A DNA stretch of 9,014 nt from an uncultured bacterium (GTDB lineage Bacteria; Cyanobacteriota; Vampirovibrionia; Gastranaerophilales; Gastranaerophilaceae). The notes under the pieces are model-generated. The model searched no databases and was not told the origin of the DNA. It worked only from the letters and a program-made list of their open reading frames with translations. A program made the position numbers and the translations under genes. Location of the stretch: the NCBI GenBank assembly GCA_949286405.1, contig CASECH010000021.1, positions 1 to 9,014 on the forward strand, read 5' to 3'. Shown piece by piece: positions 1-5,568 of the stretch (its first letter is position 1; each line of letters begins with the position of its first letter).

Positions 1-5
1 AAAAA

Positions 6-84
6 CATGGAAACCCATGCATGGAGCATGATTTCATGCTAAAAATCCTGTGAACCATGTAATAGCTTTAAATTGAGCATGATT
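6..84. repeat. CATG-rich cluster of short palindromes
   Basis: The tetramer CATG occurs seven times in 76 bases (at 6, 16, 20, 27, 35, 56 and 78). CCATGCATGG (15-24) is a perfect 10-bp palindrome. It abuts AGCATGA-tt-TCATGCT (25-40), a 7-bp inverted repeat with a 2-nt centre. CATGG (6-10) can also pair with CCATG (15-19). The 10-mer GAGCATGATT is repeated at 24-33 and 75-84. It could be operators, a hairpin-rich 3' end of an upstream transcript, or a fragment of a dispersed palindromic repeat; the sequence alone does not decide. Confidence 0.55.
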
Positions 85-97
85 GACTTTTGAAAAA

Positions 98-126
98 CGG
101 CAGGTGAGCGGGATTTTCACCTGTTG
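98..126. terminator. Hairpin, possible terminator of an upstream transcript
   Basis: CAGGTGA (101-107) pairs perfectly with TCACCTG (117-123) across a 9-nt loop. The stem can be lengthened to 10 bp (98-126) with two G-U pairs. Only a short TTGTT follows, so the U tract is poor. It lies 32 bp upstream of the next -35 box, which would suit termination of a gene off the left edge, but a regulator site is also possible. Confidence 0.35.
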
Positions 127-157
127 TTACAATTGTTAATATTCTCATGTTATGCCC

Positions 158-185
158 TTGAAAAAATCTCCTTAGCCCCTATAAT
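158..185 (+). promoter_or_regulatory. Sigma70-type promoter for the Cys-rich gene
   Basis: TTGAAA at 158-163 and TATAAT at 180-185 are separated by 16 bp, a near-consensus housekeeping promoter. Transcription would start near 192, leaving a leader of about 110 nt before the TTG start at 304. Confidence 0.75.
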
Positions 186-191
186 GATATT

Positions 192-303
192 AAGGACGGG
201 CGAAGAGGGTTGAAAAACCTTTTAAAAGGGGATATGTAACAGATTGTATCTGTTTAGTTCTCGTGCTTGGGTAGGATAGAGATTAAAGTGGAGATTATAT
301 AAA
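192..303 (+). promoter_or_regulatory. Structured 5' leader of the Cys-rich gene
   Basis: The leader contains AACAGAT (238-244) pairing perfectly with ATCTGTT (248-254) around a TGT loop. It also contains the palindrome CCTTTTAAAAGG (218-229). A hairpin with GGGTT (207-211) and AACCT (216-220) around a GAAA loop would compete with that palindrome. AGGGG (227-231) is followed at once by ATG TAA (234-239), a start codon directly followed by a stop. I do not recognise a known riboswitch class. A regulatory role is inferred from leader length and foldability only. Confidence 0.35.
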
Positions 304-525
304 TTGTTTAGAAGTAGGGATATGGGTAGAGCTGTTGCAGTAAGAAGATGGACGCCAACGGCTTTAGAATGTTATAAAAGAGGCTGCAACTGTGAAGGAT
401 GTTTCTATAAAGATTTCTTCAGCGGATCTTCTCAAAAGTGCCAAATGAAGGCTTCTGTGCTTGAATTGGTTAGAGTAATAGGAACTCCGAATGTTGAATT
501 ACAACAATTCATTATTGAAGAATAG
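304..525 (+). CDS. Small cysteine-rich protein of unknown function (73 aa)
   Basis: The function is not recognised. The protein has five cysteines in the pattern C23-x4-C28-x-C30-x2-C33-x12-C46, which suggests a small metal-binding or Fe-S knuckle. A basic N-terminus (residues 1-15, seven Arg or Lys in some versions of the count) precedes Trp16. A predicted helix follows the cysteines (residues 48-60, MKASVLELVRVIG). The TTG start is chosen because GGAGA (290-294) sits 9 nt upstream. The first internal ATG (322) has an AGGGA only one base away, too close to work well, and would shorten the protein to 67 aa. The gene has its own good promoter (158-185) and a long leader, and sits 64 bp ahead of the hibernation factor. 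The compact spacing of Cys and aromatic residues looks like a constrained family rather than a chance frame. A small nucleic-acid-binding or redox-sensing role is a guess. Confidence 0.72.
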   Translation: MFRSRDMGRAVAVRRWTPTALECYKRGCNCEGCFYKDFFSGSSQKCQMKASVLELVRVIGTPNVELQQFIIEE

Positions 526-553
526 TTTGACCCTTTAAAATTTTTCGTAATTG

Positions 554-562
554 TGTTATACT
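554..562 (+). promoter_or_regulatory. Extended -10 promoter for the hibernation factor
   Basis: TGTTATACT carries the TG-n-TATAAT-like extended -10 signature (hexamer TATACT 557-562). The best -35 match at 17-bp spacing is a weak TTTAAA (534-539); TTGACC at 527-532 is better in sequence but 24 bp away. Transcription would start near 569, leaving a leader of about 20 nt that contains little besides the ribosome site. Confidence 0.55.
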
Positions 563-578
563 ATATAAGCAGTATTAT

Positions 579-585
579 AGGAGGT
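579..585 (+). promoter_or_regulatory. Strong ribosome binding site of the hibernation factor
   Basis: AGGAGGT matches the anti-Shine-Dalgarno sequence over seven bases. It lies 4 nt from the ATG at 590, which is on the close side but fixes this start. Confidence 0.8.
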
Positions 586-589
586 CTAA

Positions 590-949
590 ATGCACATTTA
601 CGTTAACGGAAGAAACATCGAAATTACTGATGCAATTAAAGCCTATGTTAAAGAAAAAGTAGGAAAAGTTGCTAACCACTATGACCAAATTCAAGGAATT
701 GAAGTGGTGCTATCAGTTATTAAAAATCCCGCAGCATCAGGAAAACACGTTGCAGAGGTTAGTTGCAAATTGAGTACGGGCGGTGTTGTCCGTTGTGAAG
801 AAGCTGCTGATTCTATGTATGAAAGTATTGACTTGTTAGCTGACAAATTGGACAGACAAGTGAAAAAGTTTAAAGATAAAAGTCTAGGATCAGATAAAAC
901 CTCTATTAGGACAGATAGTGTTCCTGAAGAGGTTGCTGAAGCAGAATAG
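590..949 (+). CDS. raiA: Ribosome hibernation factor, short HPF/RaiA type
   Basis: This is a member of the HPF/RaiA (YfiA) family, which binds the 30S decoding channel in resting cells and keeps idle ribosomes from translating. The family fold covers residues 1-97: the opening MHIYVNGRNIEIT strand, the first helix (DAIKAYVKEKVGKV), the central strands (residues 37-69) and the second helix with DSMYESIDLLADKLDRQVKK (74-93). A tail of about 22 residues follows, ending in a run rich in Glu (VPEEVAEAE). At 119 aa it matches RaiA in length. It lacks the extra C-terminal domain of about 55 aa that lets long HPF dimerise ribosomes into 100S, so it may act on 70S monomers (inference). It has its own extended -10 promoter and a very strong ribosome site, and a hairpin follows. 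The family call is firm; the choice between raiA and short hpf is not. Confidence 0.93.
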   Translation: MHIYVNGRNIEITDAIKAYVKEKVGKVANHYDQIQGIEVVLSVIKNPAASGKHVAEVSCKLSTGGVVRCEEAADSMYESIDLLADKLDRQVKKFKDKSLGSDKTSIRTDSVPEEVAEAE

Positions 950-964
950 TTAAATTTTTAAGGT

Positions 965-991
965 TTGCTCGGAGGTTTTTCTTCCGAGCAA
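965..991 (+). terminator. Hairpin after the hibernation factor gene
   Basis: TTGCTCGGAGG (965-975) pairs with CTTCCGAGCAA (981-991) around a TTTTT loop, an 11-bp stem with one G-U pair, starting 15 nt after the stop codon. The following bases (TCTATTATC) make a weak U tract. It is either an intrinsic terminator or an RNA 3'-end stabiliser, and some read-through into the glycosyltransferase gene is plausible. Confidence 0.6.
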
Positions 992-1033
992 TCTATTATC
1001 AGTATGTATTAAAAAATAATTGGTTAGTGTGAT

Positions 1034-1819
1034 ATGATTAATAATAAAAAAGTTGTTATAATTATGCCTGCTTATAACGCAGAAAAAACGCTCAAGCAGA
1101 CTTATGAAGAGATTTACAAACCTTTTGTTGACGAAGTAATTCTTGTAGATGATAATTCTCAAGATAATACGAAGCTAGTTTCGAAAGAATTGAATATAAC
1201 GACTATTGTGCATAAGGAAAATAAAGGTTATGGCGGAAATCAAAAGTCTTGTTATAAGGCTGCACTGAAAGCCGGTGCTGATATTGTTGTTATGTTGCAC
1301 CCTGATTATCAATATACACCAAAACTTATTCCTGCTATTGTTTCTATGATGGCGTTTGGAGAATATGATGCTGTTATGGCTTCAAGAATGCTAGGTAATT
1401 CTGCATTAAAAGGGGGTATGCCTTTTTATAAGTTCGTTGCAAATAAATTCTTGACTTGGTTTGAAAATGTTTTTACAGGTGAAAATTTAACTGAGTATCA
1501 TACAGGCTTCCGTGGATTTACTAAAGAGGTTTTGGAGAGTCTTCCTTTAGATGCTTGTGATGATGATTTTATTTTTGATAACGAAATGATAGCTTTACTT
1601 TTTTATAATAATTTTAAGATTGGTGAGATTTCTTGCCCTACTAAATATTTTAAAGAAGCATCATCAATTAATTTTATTCGTTCTTGCAAGTATGGTTTTG
1701 GAGTTTTAGCCGTAAGCTTGAAATACAGACTTGCTAAAATGGGGATTAAGTCGAAGATATTTAGAGATGACGCAGAAAAATTAGATTTGTCGTCTGAAAT
1801 TGAATATTATTTTAAATAG
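1034..1819 (+). CDS. GT2-family glycosyltransferase, polyprenyl-phosphate sugar synthase-like
   Basis: This is a soluble GT-A fold glycosyltransferase of family 2, related to dolichyl/polyprenyl-phosphate sugar synthases that move a sugar from a nucleotide donor to a lipid phosphate at the inner face of the membrane. Visible motifs are MPAYNAEKTL (residues 11-20), the nucleotide-binding VDDNSQDNT (38-46), NKGYGGNQ (63-70) and GFRGFTKEVL (158-167). The usual metal-binding D-x-D segment reads HPDYQY (89-94), so only one Asp is kept. This variant should be compared with known GT2 subfamilies before the enzyme is called active or divergent. There is no C-terminal membrane segment, unlike GtrB or ArnC types. 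The start has no good Shine-Dalgarno sequence (TTAGTGTG upstream) and no convincing private promoter, but the N-terminus fits the family. The gene lies 8 nt ahead of the GT-C-like gene, so the two are probably co-transcribed and functionally paired. Confidence 0.88.
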   Translation: MINNKKVVIIMPAYNAEKTLKQTYEEIYKPFVDEVILVDDNSQDNTKLVSKELNITTIVHKENKGYGGNQKSCYKAALKAGADIVVMLHPDYQYTPKLIPAIVSMMAFGEYDAVMASRMLGNSALKGGMPFYKFVANKFLTWFENVFTGENLTEYHTGFRGFTKEVLESLPLDACDDDFIFDNEMIALLFYNNFKIGEISCPTKYFKEASSINFIRSCKYGFGVLAVSLKYRLAKMGIKSKIFRDDAEKLDLSSEIEYYFK

Positions 1820-1827
1820 GGGAATGT

Positions 1828-4335
1828 ATGGAAAAGTTTAAACTATTTATTAAAAGTATTACAGCGTGTGATACTTTTTTGAGTGCTTTATTATCTTTTA
1901 TATGTTACGTACTGTTAAAAATCTTTATTTTCGGTGGTATTGCTTATGATAAAATTTCGGATTTTTATTCAGGACCGAGTATATATGTAAATGTAAGCAA
2001 GTATTCAGATATATTATTTATATGGTTATATATTGTTTTATTTTTTATTTTTATTTGTTTTTTTAAAATAAAAAAAATAAATTCTTTAAGACTAATAGAA
2101 AGAATTATTTTTGCTTTTGGTGTTGCTTTTATTTGTAGTTTTTCTGTATATTCTTGTATAAACACTTATGATTCGCAAAATTTTTTAGTAGAAAATTATT
2201 CTTTACCTTTTATTTTGTTTTTTGCTTTCTTTTATCTTATGAATATAGATCGGACTAAAATTCCGGTAACTTTTATTCAGGTTGTAATGACTTTAGGATA
2301 TTCTTTGATTATACCTCCGCAAATAATTAGTTCCGGAAATATTTCAGTAGGTTTAGTTTTAATTTTTGGATTTATAATTAGTCTTTCATTGTTTGATATC
2401 ATACGTAGAAGAAAACATAATAAATTAAAGGATAAAATATCTCCATTTGCTTTAGCTCCGATATTAATTCTTTTATTCGGACAAAATTATGCAGCTATTT
2501 CTATGAGTCTTGATGATCATCATTTTGGAGAGGCTATTTCAACATTTTGGTCGCATGAATATTTTGGGGCTAAGTATTACAAAGATATAATGTTGGTTCA
2601 TGGTTACAGTGATGTTTTGCCTATGATTGTAGGTAAATATATCATGAAAGATTGTTATGCTTCAGGGTATTATTTAGGAAGTAGTTTTTTGTTTAATTTA
2701 GGGCTTATTATTAAATTTGTATTATTATATATTTTATTTGAAGGAAGGTTAAATTTTATTGTACCAAGTGCTATGTGTTATTCAAGTGTAGGGCTGTTTA
2801 TACCTTCTTATCTTTTGTTAATACGTAATAAAATATTTGATAAAAAATATTTATTTTTATTTTTAATCGGAGTTTGTGCAGTTTTGTTTTCGGTTTATCG
2901 AACTTCAATTGGTACTGCTTGGTTGGTAGCAGTTTTACCTGCTGTTATTTGGAGCCTTATTGACATTAAAAATAATGAAAAATATTCTAAAAAGTCTTTA
3001 ATTTGTTTTTTACTGTTTTATTGTATTTGTTTTCTAATTTTAGGAACCGTATTTAAGGATGAAATAGTAGGTTATTTGTCAAAAGGAATTTATTATTTAA
3101 AAGGAAATTTAATTGTATTTGGAAATTTTAATTCTCTAAGGCAGTTTTGGATGTTTATTTTGAAAGCTTTTCAGTATATTTTAACTCCATTTCTAATATT
3201 TCTGCTTATGAAAGAGTTTACATATTCAAATCCTAAAAGATATAATTTGTTGTTGATGAGTTTTGCAATAATATATCCTTTATGTTTATTGACATATTCT
3301 TTAGGTCGTGTTGATAATAATACTTTACCTCGTTCTGCAGAAATTTCTTATGAATATTTTTGTATTTTATTGCCATTATTTATTATGATTAATAAAGAAA
3401 GATATCAAAAATTTTATTCTGTAATGTCAAAGATTTTTATTTTAATATCTTTAATTATCATATTTAAACATTCATATTATTTGGGTAATATGTTTGAAAG
3501 GAAAATTGATTTTCAACCTATTAATTCTCCTGTGGCTAAAAATCTTGGAACTATGGTATTGACCACAAAAAAATTACAAGCTCTTGAGAGTATTTACACT
3601 GTGGTAAATAAGTATTCAAAATCAGATGATGACTTTTTGGACTTATCCAATCATGGGTTATATTATTTTTATTTAAATAAAAAAATGCCTATTCCATATG
3701 TATCTTTCTATAATATTATTAGTCCTAGTTTGATGGATGAGTATGTAGAAAATTTTTCTCCTGAAAAATATAGAGTAATATTGATTTCTCCGGTTATTCG
3801 TCATGATAATATTTATGTTTCATTAAGAATTCCTGAGTTTTATAGAAAAATACTTCTTTCAAAACGATATTTTGTATTGGATAAAGATGAGCATGTATAT
3901 TTGATTTTATCTGATAATTTTCATGAATTTTCAAAAAATGAATTATCCAAACTCGATAATATTTTAGGGAATTCTAATTTAGGTAGATTACCTGAAGTAT
4001 GGGCTTCCTCCGAAAATTTATTCAAAAATTTAGATGATCTGAATTTAAAATACAATATAAGTGTAAAAAATAATGATATTTATATTAATTTTTTATCACC
4101 TGTAAGTGGTGATGATATTGAGTATATTTATTTTAATTTTGGTAAAAATAGTTCTCTATCTGTAAGTACATATGGAAGTTCTACTAGTGTAGAATGTATT
4201 TCAAAATCAGGACAGGTATTAATTCCATTTGATAATATCCCTTCTTGGCTTTTGAATAAAAATGTAAAAAGTATAAAAATTACTTTGGAAAATAATCCAA
4301 AGTTTGTAGATGTTAAATTTTACAAAAGAAAATAA
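1828..4335 (+). CDS. Large polytopic membrane protein, probable GT-C glycosyltransferase
   Basis: The 835-aa protein has about 15 hydrophobic segments between residues 15 and 550, followed by a soluble C-terminal part of about 285 aa. The layout fits GT-C enzymes, which take a sugar from a polyprenyl-phosphate donor outside the membrane. After a hydrophobic segment comes LDDHHFGE (228-235), the kind of acidic loop motif that holds the catalytic Asp in GT-C proteins, then YYKDIMLVHGYSD (250-262). GRVDNN (493-498) sits after a late membrane segment. DLSNHGLYYFYLNKK (605-619) opens the soluble region, and its end (740-830) looks beta-rich. The Shine-Dalgarno AGGGGA (1818-1823) overlaps the stop codon of the GT2 gene. 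An ATG at 1824 is out of frame and stops after five codons, so 1828 is the start. Base composition is markedly more AT-rich than the neighbours, which may reflect membrane codons or acquisition from elsewhere. The exact substrate is unknown; a flippase or polymerase is a less likely alternative. Confidence 0.72.
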   Translation: MEKFKLFIKSITACDTFLSALLSFICYVLLKIFIFGGIAYDKISDFYSGPSIYVNVSKYSDILFIWLYIVLFFIFICFFKIKKINSLRLIERIIFAFGVAFICSFSVYSCINTYDSQNFLVENYSLPFILFFAFFYLMNIDRTKIPVTFIQVVMTLGYSLIIPPQIISSGNISVGLVLIFGFIISLSLFDIIRRRKHNKLKDKISPFALAPILILLFGQNYAAISMSLDDHHFGEAISTFWSHEYFGAKYYKDIMLVHGYSDVLPMIVGKYIMKDCYASGYYLGSSFLFNLGLIIKFVLLYILFEGRLNFIVPSAMCYSSVGLFIPSYLLLIRNKIFDKKYLFLFLIGVCAVLFSVYRTSIGTAWLVAVLPAVIWSLIDIKNNEKYSKKSLICFLLFYCICFLILGTVFKDEIVGYLSKGIYYLKGNLIVFGNFNSLRQFWMFILKAFQYILTPFLIFLLMKEFTYSNPKRYNLLLMSFAIIYPLCLLTYSLGRVDNNTLPRSAEISYEYFCILLPLFIMINKERYQKFYSVMSKIFILISLIIIFKHSYYLGNMFERKIDFQPINSPVAKNLGTMVLTTKKLQALESIYTVVNKYSKSDDDFLDLSNHGLYYFYLNKKMPIPYVSFYNIISPSLMDEYVENFSPEKYRVILISPVIRHDNIYVSLRIPEFYRKILLSKRYFVLDKDEHVYLILSDNFHEFSKNELSKLDNILGNSNLGRLPEVWASSENLFKNLDDLNLKYNISVKNNDIYINFLSPVSGDDIEYIYFNFGKNSSLSVSTYGSSTSVECISKSGQVLIPFDNIPSWLLNKNVKSIKITLENNPKFVDVKFYKRK

Positions 4336-4337
4336 GT

Positions 4338-4367
4338 AAAAAGACCTTATATTTATAAGGTCTTTTT
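4338..4367. terminator. Bidirectional intrinsic terminator
   Basis: AAAAAGACCTTAT (4338-4350) is the exact reverse complement of ATAAGGTCTTTTT (4355-4367), a 13-bp stem with a 4-nt loop. It has a T run on the 3' side of either strand. It lies between the convergent GT-C-like gene (stop at 4335) and HEAT gene (stop at 4395) and would end both transcripts. Confidence 0.92.
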
Positions 4368-4394
4368 ATTAAAAATTATTCATTTAAAATTTAG

Positions 4395-5252
4395 TTAAAA
4401 TGTTGTTGCTGGTTTCTTTTGAGCTGTTGCACCAGGAATTGATTGCCAGTTTGCAGCCATAATTTTTTTGAAAGATTTCAATGCTGTATCTTCTAATTCA
4501 CCTAGTTCTTCTGCTTCCATAATCAACTCTCTTAGAGGAAGCAATGCTCTTTGATCACGAAGTACACCTAAAGCTGCTGCTGCACCTGCTCTTACTAATT
4601 CATTTTCAGAACGGTTTTTCATAACATCAATCAATGCAGGAACAGCTTTTGTATCATTTAATTTGCCTAATGATGTTACAGCGTAAATTCTTACGTTAAC
4701 CCATTCGTCATACAACATATTAATTACTTTATCAACAGCTTTTTTATTACCGATTTCACCTAATGCACGAGTTGCATCACATCTAACGTTAACTTTTTCA
4801 TGGTCTAATGATGCAATCAAAGCATCTGTTGCAACATCTCCAATTTCAATTAGTGCATCTGTTGCTGTGATACATACTTGAGGGTTTTCATCGTTAAGAG
4901 CTTCTACTAGAGGTTCTACAACGATTTCTCCGCCTAAACGACCCAACGCACGAGCTGCACGAACTCTTACGTCTACGTTTCTATCTTCACGTAATGATTC
5001 AATTAAATGGGTTGTTGCTTTAGAATCACCTAATTCGCCTAATGCACGAGCTGCATAAAGTCTTACTGAGCCGTTTTTGTCGTGTTTTAAAACTTCAATT
5101 AATGGTTCAACTGCTTTAGAATCGCCCATTTCTCCAAGAATACGAGCAGCGTTATATCTAACTTTTTCCGAATTACTTGTTCTTAAATCCATCAATAATT
5201 CATCAAAAGATTTTTTAACTTGTTTTTTCTTGCTGTTTACACTAATTGTCAT
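4395..5252 (-). CDS. HEAT-repeat (PBS-lyase type) protein
   Basis: The 285-aa protein is almost entirely alpha-helical HEAT repeats of about 31 residues. Seven copies of the B-helix signature are seen, at residues 31-44 (VRYNAARILGEMGD), 63-76, 95-108, 126-139, 156-169, 187-200 and 220-233. Most have the form VR-x-x-A-x-x-ALG-x-x-GD. Short basic leader and Pro/Thr-rich tail segments flank the solenoid. No signal peptide, membrane segment or catalytic motif is visible. Such solenoids are protein-binding scaffolds. In Cyanobacteria the same repeat class occurs in phycobilin lyases, but nothing here indicates chromophore work. The start is fixed by GGAGG (complement of 5260-5264), 7 nt from the ATG. 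The gene stands alone, with a 316-bp spacer upstream and the shared terminator downstream. Repeated DNA words such as GCACGAG inside it come from the protein repeats. Partner unknown. Confidence 0.85.
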   Translation of the reverse strand: MTISVNSKKKQVKKSFDELLMDLRTSNSEKVRYNAARILGEMGDSKAVEPLIEVLKHDKNGSVRLYAARALGELGDSKATTHLIESLREDRNVDVRVRAARALGRLGGEIVVEPLVEALNDENPQVCITATDALIEIGDVATDALIASLDHEKVNVRCDATRALGEIGNKKAVDKVINMLYDEWVNVRIYAVTSLGKLNDTKAVPALIDVMKNRSENELVRAGAAAALGVLRDQRALLPLRELIMEAEELGELEDTALKSFKKIMAANWQSIPGATAQKKPATTF

Positions 5253-5259
5253 CTACTTT

Positions 5260-5264
5260 CCTCC
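5260..5264 (-). promoter_or_regulatory. Ribosome binding site of the HEAT gene
   Basis: On the minus strand CGGAGGAAAG precedes the ATG, with GGAGG 7 nt away, an ideal spacing that decides the start. I see no promoter upstream that I would call with confidence, only AT-rich -10-like words near 5275-5287. Confidence 0.75.
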
Positions 5265-5553
5265 GACACATACAATATAATATTCTACACACTTATGTAT
5301 CTATAAAAAATTTTGAGAATAAAATATTGCTTTTTGTACCTACTTTTATTAATTTTTGTTTACAATCTTAATTGTCTCTACCACCTGTGTGCATTTACGG
5401 TTAAATTTATAAGGGTAATACTCACACTTTATATTTTGAATATAACATATTTTTCATCTTTATTCTTGGGTTAGATGTATTATTTTAAAAATTATATTGT
5501 TTGTTTTTTTAATAAAAGATGTGTTTCAATTATACATTAATCAAATATGTAAC

Positions 5554-5567
5554 ATTTGTTTACAAAT
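5554..5567. repeat. Short inverted repeat just after the kinase stop codon
   Basis: ATTTGT and ACAAAT form a 6-bp dyad with a 2-nt centre, starting 2 nt beyond the kinase stop codon. No U tract follows on the minus strand, so it is a poor intrinsic terminator. The same core, TTGTTTACAA, recurs at 5356-5365, which favours a protein-binding site. Confidence 0.35.
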
Positions 5568-5568
5568 A

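Larger units (their letters stand above)
1..303. other. Gene-free left region with palindromes, promoter and leader
   Basis: No convincing gene lies here. One frame is open from the left edge to a TAA at 40-42 and could be the last 13 codons of a gene lying to the left, but there is nothing to confirm it. From left to right the region holds a CATG-rich cluster of palindromes (6-84), an inverted repeat (98-126), a promoter (158-185) and an untranslated leader (about 192-303) with small hairpins. The leader belongs to the Cys-rich gene starting at 304. Confidence 0.6.
5253..5568. other. AT-rich spacer between kinase and HEAT genes
   Basis: No coding frame is credible here. The spacer is the 3' side of the kinase gene and the 5' side of the HEAT gene. 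It contains the 10-mer TTGTTTACAA twice (5356-5365 and 5556-5565), exactly 200 bp apart. The right copy is nested in the inverted repeat ATTTGT-tt-ACAAAT (5554-5567), just after the kinase stop codon. A GTGTG/CACAC pair brackets roughly 5389-5426, and the rest is simple A/T runs. No strong minus-strand -35/-10 pair stands out, so the HEAT promoter is unassigned. A small RNA cannot be ruled out. Confidence 0.4.

Noticed and set aside
322..525. Start of the Cys-rich gene at the internal ATG 322
   Set aside because: The nearest purine-rich site is only one base away, whereas TTG 304 has GGAGA at 9-nt spacing. It remains a possible secondary start.
527..562. TTGACC as the -35 box of the hibernation factor promoter
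   Set aside because: The gap to TATACT is 24 bp, too long for sigma70; the extended -10 with a weak TTTAAA fits better.
950..1162. Minus-strand frame across the hairpin and the start of the GT2 gene
   Set aside because: It overlaps a well-supported gene, has no ribosome site and low-complexity composition.
1824..1841. ATG at 1824 as start of the membrane protein gene
   Set aside because: It is out of frame and reaches a stop codon after five codons.
1965..2165. Minus-strand frame inside the membrane protein gene
   Set aside because: Lys/Ile-rich antisense shadow of AT-rich coding DNA without family features.
4740..5150. Repeated DNA words such as GCACGAG that could suggest an array
   Set aside because: They lie in frame inside the HEAT coding sequence and reflect the protein repeats; there are no CRISPR-like spacers.
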